From contig JAFVDC010000199.1 of assembly GCA_017478685.1 (NCBI GenBank), forward strand, positions 1 to 5,870: a stretch of 5,870 bases of DNA, written 5' to 3'. This document shows, one piece after another, positions 1 to 5,295 of this stretch (position 1 is its first letter; each line of letters opens with the position of its first letter). Both the position numbers and the translations under genes were made by a program. The notes under the pieces were generated by a model, which did not search any database, was not told where the DNA came from, and worked only from the letters and a program-made list of their open reading frames with translations. Origin of the DNA: Bacteroidales bacterium. GTDB lineage: Bacteria > Bacteroidota > Bacteroidia > Bacteroidales > UBA932.

Positions 1-27
1 AAAAAATAAAACTATTTAAAAATGGAA

Positions 28-501
28 TCACCAGGTTTTGAAAGGGTGCATTGACAGATAGGAATTGTAGTAGTGCCTGTCTCCGGTCACCTCCTGCCCA
101 AGCCAGAAAGGCTTCTCAAATGCATCAGAGGCATTCTCCAGTTCAATTTCGGCCATAACAAGTCCCTCATTGTCCCCGTAAAACTCATCCACCTCAAAGA
201 ATCTTCCGGAGGGTTCCGGAATTATGTAGCGGGTTTTGTCGATGATGCCGCCGTGGCAGAGTTTCAGGAGGGCTTCGGCATCGGGCAGGGGAATCTCAAC
301 TTCCCATTCTGTGCGGGAGATATCGTCGGCCGAAGGGCTCTTGATTGTGAGAATGCCGATGTTGTCCTTGATGCGGACGCGGACGGAATTGCCGTTGTCG
401 CGGGCTATGTAGCCCTGTTTTATGCGGTGGGTTTCAGTGGTCTGGGCCTTGAAGGCGCTGCTGAGCACCAGGAATTTACGTTCTGTTTCCGTGTGAATCA
501 T
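28..501 (-). CDS. CYTH-domain protein, probable triphosphate tunnel metalloenzyme
   Basis: This 157-residue protein has the CYTH signature ExExK at residues 5-9 (ETERK), followed by the charged strands expected of a triphosphate tunnel: VRVRI at 40-44, LTIKS at 51-55, WEVEI at 66-70, KTR at 89-91, FEVDE at 102-106 and AEIELE at 117-122. These alternating basic and acidic residues bind the triphosphate and the metal ions in the family. The single-domain length matches short bacterial members, several of which hydrolyse inorganic tripolyphosphate; adenylate cyclase class IV and thiamine triphosphatase activities also occur in the superfamily, so the substrate is open. No signal peptide is visible, so it is cytoplasmic. 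It is the last gene of the gmk-nadD operon. Its ATG lies 3 bases after the nadD stop and in the same frame. The start is supported by the ExExK motif sitting immediately after it, as is usual. Confidence 0.9.
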   Translation of the reverse strand: MIHTETERKFLVLSSAFKAQTTETHRIKQGYIARDNGNSVRVRIKDNIGILTIKSPSADDISRTEWEVEIPLPDAEALLKLCHGGIIDKTRYIIPEPSGRFFEVDEFYGDNEGLVMAEIELENASDAFEKPFWLGQEVTGDRHYYNSYLSMHPFKTW

Positions 502-504
502 ACT

Positions 505-1062
505 CTACATGAGCCATTTGGACATATCCTTTCCGGCGGCAAGGCCGTTTCTGATTTCCGTGGAGGAAATTGTTACGAGCGGCGCCTTCAGGAGAAGTAT
601 TTTATACAGTGGGTTCTCTTTCATAAGACGGGCCTTGGCATGGCCGCGGTGATAGCCTTTGCGGGGGAAGACCACCACGCCGTAGTCAAGGAGAATGCGT
701 TCATGGAAGCGCCAGCCGCCAAAGCATTCAAGGTTGTCGGCACCTATAACAAGGGTGAAACTGTGCTCCGGTTCTTCGGCCTTGAGGGTGTCCAGGGTGC
801 GGATAGTGTACTGCGGCGGAGTCATGTGAAGCTCCGTGTCCTTTACAACCACCTTCAGCTCCGGGTGACGGGCTACGGCCTCCAGGGCGGCGTCATAGCG
901 GGTTTGGCCAAGGGGGAGGCTGTGGGCGTCCTTGAAAGGGTTCTGCGGGGTTACCACAAGGTACACCATGTCAAAGCCGGCTTTCTCCGTGAGGAAACGG
1001 ATAATTGCCTCGTGGCCCTTGTGAAGGGGGTTGAAGGAGCCGCTGTAGACTGCTATCCGCAT
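505..1062 (-). CDS. nadD: Nicotinate-nucleotide adenylyltransferase
   Basis: NadD joins nicotinate mononucleotide and ATP to give deamido-NAD and pyrophosphate in the cytoplasm, a central step of NAD synthesis. The 185-residue product shows the nucleotidyltransferase signature GSFNPLHKGH at residues 8-17, containing the HxGH-type ATP-binding motif. It also has IGADN at 106-110 followed by a conserved Trp (GGW, 115-117), FPRKGY at 132-137, and the ISSTEIR motif at 165-171 that contacts the phosphates. The start sits directly before the first beta strand, as in the family. The gene overlaps the end of gmk by 10 bases, implying coupled expression. Oddity: the chain ends at GKDMSKWLM, just where family members usually continue with a short Pro-Xaa-Xaa-Val-Xaa-Xaa-Tyr-Ile type helix, so the C-terminus looks clipped by roughly 10 residues. 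The catalytic motifs are all present, so I expect it to be active. Confidence 0.95.
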   Translation of the reverse strand: MRIAVYSGSFNPLHKGHEAIIRFLTEKAGFDMVYLVVTPQNPFKDAHSLPLGQTRYDAALEAVARHPELKVVVKDTELHMTPPQYTIRTLDTLKAEEPEHSFTLVIGADNLECFGGWRFHERILLDYGVVVFPRKGYHRGHAKARLMKENPLYKILLLKAPLVTISSTEIRNGLAAGKDMSKWLM

Positions 1063-1619
1063 AAGAATGAATTCACCATCTCTTCGGCCTCACGGAAGGC
1101 GGTTTCAAGGTCGTCGTTGATGAGGACGCGGTCGAACTTAGGAGCGTAGGTCATTTCTTCCGCAGCCTTTGCCACGCGCTCCTCAATGGCTTCAGGGGTA
1201 TCCGTGGCGCGGGCAATGAGCCTTCGGCGGAGTTCCTCCACGGAAGGGGCCTGGATGAACACTGACAGCGCGCTGTCCCCAAAGTACTTTTTGAGGGATA
1301 CGCCGCCTTTGACGTCTACGTCAAATACTATCACATGGCCCTTGGCCCAGATACGGTTGACCTCGCTTTTGAGGGTGCCGTAGAAGCGGTCTTCGTATAC
1401 CTCTTCAAACTCCACAAACTTCCCGTCCCGTACCATGAGGCGGAAAACATCGGCACTGTAGAAAAGATACTCCACGCCGTCCTGCTCCGTGCCCCGTGGA
1501 GGGCGTGAGGTGGCCGAAACGGAGAATTCTATCTCCGGGTGCAGGCCCAGGATATGATTGACGATCGTGCTTTTGCCGCTACCTGACGGGGCCGAAAAAA
1601 TAAGTACTTTACCGCTCAT
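1053..1619 (-). CDS. gmk: Guanylate kinase
   Basis: Gmk phosphorylates GMP (and dGMP) to GDP with ATP, an essential cytoplasmic step of purine nucleotide synthesis. The 188-residue protein is close to the usual bacterial length. It starts with a P-loop, SAPSGSGKST at residues 9-18. The GMP-binding region follows: TSRPPRGTEQDGVEY at 37-51, and FVEFEEVYEDRFYGT at 68-82 with the Tyr/Glu residues that recognise the guanine base. Next are FDVDVKGG at 99-106 (Walker B-like strand) and the lid and adenine region around LIARATDTPEAIEERVAKA. The ATG at 1617-1619 places the P-loop at the expected distance from the N-terminus. It is the promoter-proximal gene of the gmk-nadD-CYTH operon and is transcribed divergently from the propeller lipoprotein gene. 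The gmk-nadD neighbourhood is one I associate with Bacteroidales. Confidence 0.97.
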   Translation of the reverse strand: MSGKVLIFSAPSGSGKSTIVNHILGLHPEIEFSVSATSRPPRGTEQDGVEYLFYSADVFRLMVRDGKFVEFEEVYEDRFYGTLKSEVNRIWAKGHVIVFDVDVKGGVSLKKYFGDSALSVFIQAPSVEELRRRLIARATDTPEAIEERVAKAAEEMTYAPKFDRVLINDDLETAFREAEEMVNSFLCG

Positions 1620-1644
1620 TATTGTATCCGATTTCTATCTGCTG

Positions 1645-1652
1645 CAAATTTA
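1645..1652 (-). promoter_or_regulatory. Bacteroides-type -7 element for the gmk operon
   Basis: On the minus strand this reads TAAATTTG, an exact fit to the Bacteroides sigma-ABfr -7 consensus TAnnTTTG. It lies about 25 bases before the gmk start codon, giving a short leader. The -33 side, about 19 bases further upstream, holds a T-run (TTTT) rather than a perfect TTTG. Confidence 0.6.
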
Positions 1653-1710
1653 CTAAAATAATTGCATACAGAAAACAGGCCCCAAACGTGGCCGGGACGG
1701 GAAAAATGCG

Positions 1711-1718
1711 TATCTTTG
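1711..1718 (+). promoter_or_regulatory. Bacteroides-type -7 element for the propeller lipoprotein gene
   Basis: TATCTTTG fits TAnnTTTG exactly and lies 17 bases before the ATG at 1736. It supports that ATG over the in-frame upstream ATGs at 1622 and 1706, both of which would start before this box. The -33 position has no good TTTG. The leader would be only around ten bases long, too short to hold a riboswitch. Confidence 0.55.
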
Positions 1719-1735
1719 CGCAAAATCTTAGTTCT

Positions 1736-2836
1736 ATGAAATACAAATCACTGCTGGTTTTCAGCGTGCTCCTTGCGGCGATAGCCGTGAGTTGTAGCAA
1801 AGAAAACGCCTCGGGCAACCTGCCCACGGGCATCGACATCGAAGTAGGTGAAAACAGCTCTCTGTTCATTCTCAATCAGGGAGCATGGCCCGGAGGGTCC
1901 ACTCTGGACGTGAAAAATCTCTCCACGGGAGAGTTCAGCGCAAACTGGTTTGACGCGGCAAATCCAGATGTGGCGCAGGGCCTTGGAAACACCGGCAACG
2001 ACATGGCCGTAATAGGCGGCAAACTATGGGTCCTCATGAACGGATCCAATATCATATCCGTAGTCAATCCGGCTACCGGAAAACTGGAGCGCACCCTGGA
2101 TGTGGACAGCCCCAGATATATAATCAAGAAGGGAGAATATGCCTATGTAACCTCTTATGGCGCCGCAATTGACGGCTCTGTATTCGGCGTCAAAGGCAAG
2201 GTGTACCGTATAGATCCTGTCTCATATGATTATGAAACTGTGGAGGTTGGCTACCAGCCCGAAGGCCTCACCGTCCTTGGAGACAAACTGTATGTGGCAA
2301 ACAGTGGTGGATATCAGACAGAACATGACAACTACCTGTCTGTCATAGACTTGTCATCTTTCTCGGTTATCGGCAACATTGAACTCCCGGTAGAGAACCT
2401 CAACCGTCTTTTCAGCGCTGGCGGAAAGCTTTGGGTCACCACCTATGACTGCTACACCCCGGACTGGAGTGCCATAACTACGCCCGCAAGCCTTGGAAGC
2501 GTGACGGCGGACGGAGAATATGAGGCCGTAAAGGTTTCCTCAGTAGGTTTTCCGGCCCTGTCCAAAGATAAGCTTTATATGGTATCTTATGACGGTGTCT
2601 CCTGCATTGATACGGCGGATTCATCTGTGTCAAAGATTGAACTGAAAGGTGAGGACGGAAAGGCTTTCGCATTGTCAAATCCCTATGGCATGACCGTGAA
2701 TCCCGTCAATGGAGACCTCTATTTCTCCGATGCAAACTTTACCGGAGACAGCCGCGTGGTTTGTTTCGGCCCGGACGGTTCATTCAAATGGTCCCAGACC
2801 ACCGGCATCGGTACGGGCCCGCTGTTGGTCTACTGA
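1736..2836 (+). CDS. Surface lipoprotein with YncE/DUF5074-like beta-propeller, BtuG-like
   Basis: From the ATG at 1736 this gives 366 residues. Residues 1-20 are a lipoprotein signal: KYK, a hydrophobic stretch, then AVSC with Cys20 as the lipidated residue. The next residues, SKEN, carry an acidic position compatible with Bacteroidota surface export but are not a strong match. The rest is a repeat-rich propeller. Blade-like strands include SLFILNQGAW (42-51), LGNTGNDMAVIGGKLWVLMNGS (83-104), ISVVNPATGKLERTL (107-121), KVYRIDPVSYDYETVEVGYQPEGLTVLGDKLYVANSGG (155-192), LSVIDL (201-206), GKLWVT (230-235) and GDLYFSDANFTGD (326-338). The 'nothing but strands and turns' pattern and the YVANSGG type blade fit YncE-like/DUF5074 proteins, the group containing Bacteroides BtuG, which binds B12 at femtomolar affinity and docks on BtuB. 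The adjacent BtuB-like receptor supports that role, but the ligand is inferred. The gene is convergent with the receptor, not in one operon. Confidence 0.85.
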   Translation: MKYKSLLVFSVLLAAIAVSCSKENASGNLPTGIDIEVGENSSLFILNQGAWPGGSTLDVKNLSTGEFSANWFDAANPDVAQGLGNTGNDMAVIGGKLWVLMNGSNIISVVNPATGKLERTLDVDSPRYIIKKGEYAYVTSYGAAIDGSVFGVKGKVYRIDPVSYDYETVEVGYQPEGLTVLGDKLYVANSGGYQTEHDNYLSVIDLSSFSVIGNIELPVENLNRLFSAGGKLWVTTYDCYTPDWSAITTPASLGSVTADGEYEAVKVSSVGFPALSKDKLYMVSYDGVSCIDTADSSVSKIELKGEDGKAFALSNPYGMTVNPVNGDLYFSDANFTGDSRVVCFGPDGSFKWSQTTGIGTGPLLVY

Positions 2837-4678
2837 TTATATTTCAACAGACACAGACCCCATGACGTGGAAACCCGGCATGGGGTATTGTTTTACAATT
2901 TCGTAGTGGCAGTCGAACATGTTCCTGAGTTCCACTGCCAGCCGAAGGACGCGGAGGGGCTTCCAGGAAAGGGTCATGTCCCAGGTGGTGAAGGCAGGGA
3001 GCATGGCCTCCGGACGGGAAGAAGCGGCGGAGTATCGGATGCCTGTGACTTGCCCGCGGATATCGGCCCTCAGGGGCCCACAGGCAACTATAATGTTTAA
3101 AGATCCGCTGTGAAGGGGAATGTAGGGAATCTGCCAGGGAGACGAAGGGTCGAAGGCGCGGTTGAAACTGTATCTGGCGGTGATTCCCGCCTTCCATGAA
3201 GCAGCGTTGTAAGCCACGGTGGCGTCCCAGTCGTCGCCAAGCACCAGAACCCTCCCTATATTGAACATGCTCCAGCGGAAAAGGCTTCCGTTTGGAACGG
3301 CTATGAGCTTGTCTGTCACGTGGTTGAAGTAAAGCTCCTCGCGCACCCTGAAATTCCACGGGCCGAAGCTCCTTTCCCACTTCCACCAGGCGCCCACCTG
3401 CCACACTTTTTCCGGCCGAAGGTCCCGGGCCCCCACGTTTGTGTAATATAGGTCATTGAACGACGGCAGCCTGCAGGAGCGCTTCCCAAGAAAGCCGAAC
3501 TCCCAGTCAAAGCGCGGGTGCCAGTCCACAATAAGGGCGGGGGAGAGGAACTGGTAACCGTCGCTCGTTCCCTGATACTGCACGCTTGCCTGTATCCTCC
3601 AAGGGTCCAGAATGAAGGCCGAAGAAAACGCCCCCAGAACCTGCTGCCTCCGTGCCTCGAACTGGCAGTGGAGCCAGTCGGCCTGGGCGTCAACGGCGGC
3701 GTTAAGGTGCAGCCAGGGAAGCGCCTGCCATCCAAGCGAAGCGGCGGCATACGCGCTTTGGAGCCTATAGTTCCAGTTTGCGCTAACGGAAGGATCAAGC
3801 TCGGATACGTCCATGAAATCCAGCCCGTCAAGGCTGTACCTGCCCTTTACAAGAAGCCGAAGGTTATGCCCCAGGGACTGCTCTCCGGACACCTGCGCGG
3901 TAAGATTGCGGTCGTATTGCCGGTCCAGCGAGTGCGGATACTTGCCGCTCTGCTTGAACACCGGGCCCGGGATGCCGCGGCCGGCGTCGTACCAGCTGGC
4001 CGAAGCTTCGTATCGGCCCCCCTGAGGAAGGAACCAGAAGTGCCCGGCGGCCCTGAAAGCCTTTATGTCGCAGTTTTGGCGCGTAAGGAGAGTGTCTTTC
4101 CCAAGGTCCAGCGTGTGGAACGGATACTGCCCGTTGGCCCTGTCTCCGCCAAGCCTTAGCCGTGCTGCAAAACGCCCCCGCCGGGTTTCGATGCTCCCGG
4201 ACGGAGAAACTGTGCCGAATGCCCCTCCGCGCAGCCTCAGCCGTATTTTTCGGCCTTCAGGCATGGCCGTCCTCAGGTGCAGCGACGACGCGCTTCCATA
4301 TTCGCGGGCCGTTTGAAGGAGGGCCGATTTCTGCCCGGAAAAGAGCTCTATGGTCTCAAGGTCTTCGGTAAATAGCCTGCCAAGGTCCACCTGCGCGTTT
4401 TGGGCGTTGTCTATGGGAACTCCGTCCATGAAAATGGCCGTGTGGGCGCTCCCGAGGCTTCTGACATTTACGGTTTTGAGGCCGCCCACTCCGCCGTAGT
4501 CCCTTAGCTGGATGCCGCTGAAATCCCTTATGGCATCGGCCGCGGAAGGGGATTCCGTTAGACGCTCTCCGCTCACGGCCGAAACCGGCGGCGACACGTT
4601 ACGGCTTGCCGTTACGCTGGATGCCTCAAGGGTGTCCGGCGGGGAAATCAGGATGGCGGCTATGAGAGGAAAAATCAT
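2837..4678 (-). CDS. btuB: TonB-dependent outer-membrane receptor, BtuB-like
   Basis: This 613-residue protein is about the length of E. coli BtuB. The N-terminus is a short hydrophobic signal without a basic residue (about residues 1-12). It is followed by PPDTLEASSVTASR (13-26), which resembles the BtuB TonB box region PDTLVVTA. The plug spans about 30-137 and shows DAIRDFSGIQLRDYGG, NVRSLGSAHTAIFMDGVPID (71-90) and the IELFSGQKSALLQTAREYGSASSL segment. The remainder is alternating amphipathic strands of a 22-strand barrel, ending YEIVKQYPMPGF...GSVSVEI. There is no N-terminal carboxypeptidase-like domain, so it is not SusC-like. Role: energised uptake of a corrinoid or similar chelate across the outer membrane. 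The B12 assignment rests on plug similarity and the BtuG-like neighbour; an iron chelate is the alternative. Its ATG overlaps the stop of the upstream 106-residue gene as ATGA, which fixes the start. Odd points: the last residue is Ile, not the usual aromatic, and the signal peptide lacks Lys/Arg. Confidence 0.88.
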   Translation of the reverse strand: MIFPLIAAILISPPDTLEASSVTASRNVSPPVSAVSGERLTESPSAADAIRDFSGIQLRDYGGVGGLKTVNVRSLGSAHTAIFMDGVPIDNAQNAQVDLGRLFTEDLETIELFSGQKSALLQTAREYGSASSLHLRTAMPEGRKIRLRLRGGAFGTVSPSGSIETRRGRFAARLRLGGDRANGQYPFHTLDLGKDTLLTRQNCDIKAFRAAGHFWFLPQGGRYEASASWYDAGRGIPGPVFKQSGKYPHSLDRQYDRNLTAQVSGEQSLGHNLRLLVKGRYSLDGLDFMDVSELDPSVSANWNYRLQSAYAAASLGWQALPWLHLNAAVDAQADWLHCQFEARRQQVLGAFSSAFILDPWRIQASVQYQGTSDGYQFLSPALIVDWHPRFDWEFGFLGKRSCRLPSFNDLYYTNVGARDLRPEKVWQVGAWWKWERSFGPWNFRVREELYFNHVTDKLIAVPNGSLFRWSMFNIGRVLVLGDDWDATVAYNAASWKAGITARYSFNRAFDPSSPWQIPYIPLHSGSLNIIVACGPLRADIRGQVTGIRYSAASSRPEAMLPAFTTWDMTLSWKPLRVLRLAVELRNMFDCHYEIVKQYPMPGFHVMGSVSVEI

Positions 4679-4995
4679 TCTCCCAGTGCCTTCAGGATGT
4701 CTTTGGTAAGGTTTACGGCCTTTTTGGAAGGAAGGTCGAAGGGAAGGCGCGGGGCGTCTCCCGTGCGAAGGACCGCCGCCCAGGTTCCGGGAATGGATGT
4801 CTCTTCCAGGCGGGCTTCAATAAACTGCCAATACCTCCAGCTGGAGAAGTCCAGAACCAGGAGTCCGTCCTCATCGGACACATTTCCGCGAGCCTTCAGT
4901 ACTCCGGAAAGTTTTTCCTTTGCAGCCTCCCTGCCTTCGGCCTTGAACAGCGCGGTTCCGCTGTCCATTAGCTTAACCTTTGAAATATTGGACAT
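4675..4995 (-). CDS. Unrecognised 106-residue protein coupled to the BtuB-like receptor
   Basis: I do not recognise this family. The protein has 106 residues, no signal peptide and no membrane segment, so it should be cytoplasmic. It has a basic, probably helical N-terminal third (VKLMDSGTALFKAEGREAAKEKLSGVLKARG). A strand follows (GLLVLDF, 44-50), then an aromatic patch SSWRYWQFIEARLEE (51-65) and a Pro-containing loop RLPFDLPSKKAV (83-94) before a C-terminal helix. It is probably real: it follows a good -7 promoter box, it fills the space between promoter and receptor, and its TGA shares bases with the receptor's ATG (ATGA at 4675-4678), the classic arrangement for translational coupling. 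The position suggests a role tied to receptor expression or ligand handling, but nothing in the sequence names it. The reading frame on the opposite strand lacks any such support. Confidence 0.75.
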   Translation of the reverse strand: MSNISKVKLMDSGTALFKAEGREAAKEKLSGVLKARGNVSDEDGLLVLDFSSWRYWQFIEARLEETSIPGTWAAVLRTGDAPRLPFDLPSKKAVNLTKDILKALGE

Positions 4996-5016
4996 GTTTC
5001 TGACGTTTTTTCACCG

Positions 5017-5024
5017 CAAATTTA
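5017..5024 (-). promoter_or_regulatory. Bacteroides-type -7 element for the 106-residue gene and receptor operon
   Basis: The minus strand reads TAAATTTG, an exact TAnnTTTG match, ending 21 bases before the ATG at 4995. The -33 region has only TTTA at about 23 bases spacing (5048-5051). That upstream half lies at or near the suspected edge of the insertion element, so the promoter may have been altered or completed by the insertion. Confidence 0.5.
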
Positions 5025-5037
5025 GGAAAAATCTTAT

Positions 5038-5172
5038 ATTTCCTCTATAAATCCAATCTTCTCATCGCACAGGAGTTCCCAGCGAGGGATATGCCTATAC
5101 CACACCCAACAACAACCTTACCCGCGATGTTCATTGCGAGTGTTAAAAAGGATTAATAAAACAATTTCCTCT
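5038..5172. repeat. 9-base direct repeat ATTTCCTCT at 5038-5046 and 5164-5172
   Basis: The two copies are identical and in the same orientation, 126 bases apart. The left copy lies at the suspected element/host junction and the right copy lies inside the candidate RNA region. This is the relation expected between an end or target sequence and a guide segment, although a single 9-base match in AT-rich DNA can be chance. Confidence 0.5.
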
Positions 5173-5276
5173 TCGGGCTCTATGGCCACACACTGGCGTC
5201 CTAAGCCGCATAAAGCGTGAGTCAGTTTGCAGACGGGGTCGCGCCACCACAAATATATTGACCTTACAGTATGCGG
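5065..5276 (-). ncRNA. Candidate structured RNA 3' of the transposase (bridge/seek RNA candidate)
   Basis: This non-coding stretch holds several short inverted repeats. TCGC/GCGA (5065-5068, 5082-5085) encloses GG/CC. GG-ATA/TAT-CC (5086-5101) has one mismatch. CGCGATG/CATTGCG (5123-5138) and GCCA/TGGC (5185-5197) follow. CCGCATA/TATGCGG (5206-5212 with 5270-5276) encloses GGTC/GACC (5237-5240 with 5260-5263). IS110-superfamily transposases use a structured RNA from a non-coding end of the element; in the IS1111 group it lies downstream of the transposase gene, as here. No promoter or RNA end can be assigned by eye, and short stems arise by chance, so this is a hypothesis. Confidence 0.3.
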
Positions 5277-5289
5277 TATATATTGGACC
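5253..5289. repeat. Imperfect direct repeat just downstream of the transposase stop
   Basis: ATATATTGACC (5253-5263) recurs as ATATATTGGACC (5278-5289) with one inserted G, 25 bases apart. The second copy ends 6 bases from the transposase stop codon. The repeat brackets the right arm of the CCGCATA/TATGCGG inverted repeat. Confidence 0.6.
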
Positions 5290-5295
5290 GACCGA

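Noticed and set aside
73..1149. Long 358-codon open frame on the plus strand across the CYTH, nadD and gmk genes
   Set aside because: It is antisense to three genes with clear catalytic motifs, its translation shows no recognisable domain, and it has no promoter. It arises from the codon composition of the real genes.
1622..1735. N-terminal extension of the propeller lipoprotein from the ATG at 1622
   Set aside because: It would place 38 residues before a clear lipoprotein signal peptide and would start upstream of the TATCTTTG promoter box; the start at 1736 explains both.
2844..3831. Minus-strand alternative frames of 186 and 171 codons inside the receptor gene
   Set aside because: They overlap the receptor in another frame, while the receptor frame carries plug and barrel motifs along its full length.
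3518..4159. Plus-strand 213-codon open frame inside the receptor gene
   Set aside because: Antisense shadow of the receptor barrel region, with no family signature and no promoter.
4697..5050. Plus-strand 117-codon frame antisense to the 106-residue gene
   Set aside because: No promoter box precedes it, it runs over the receptor operon's promoter, and the minus-strand frame has the ATGA coupling and promoter support.
5145..5175. Possible rho-independent terminator after the transposase
   Set aside because: There are T-rich runs on the minus strand, but no stable stem directly precedes them, so I cannot support a terminator.
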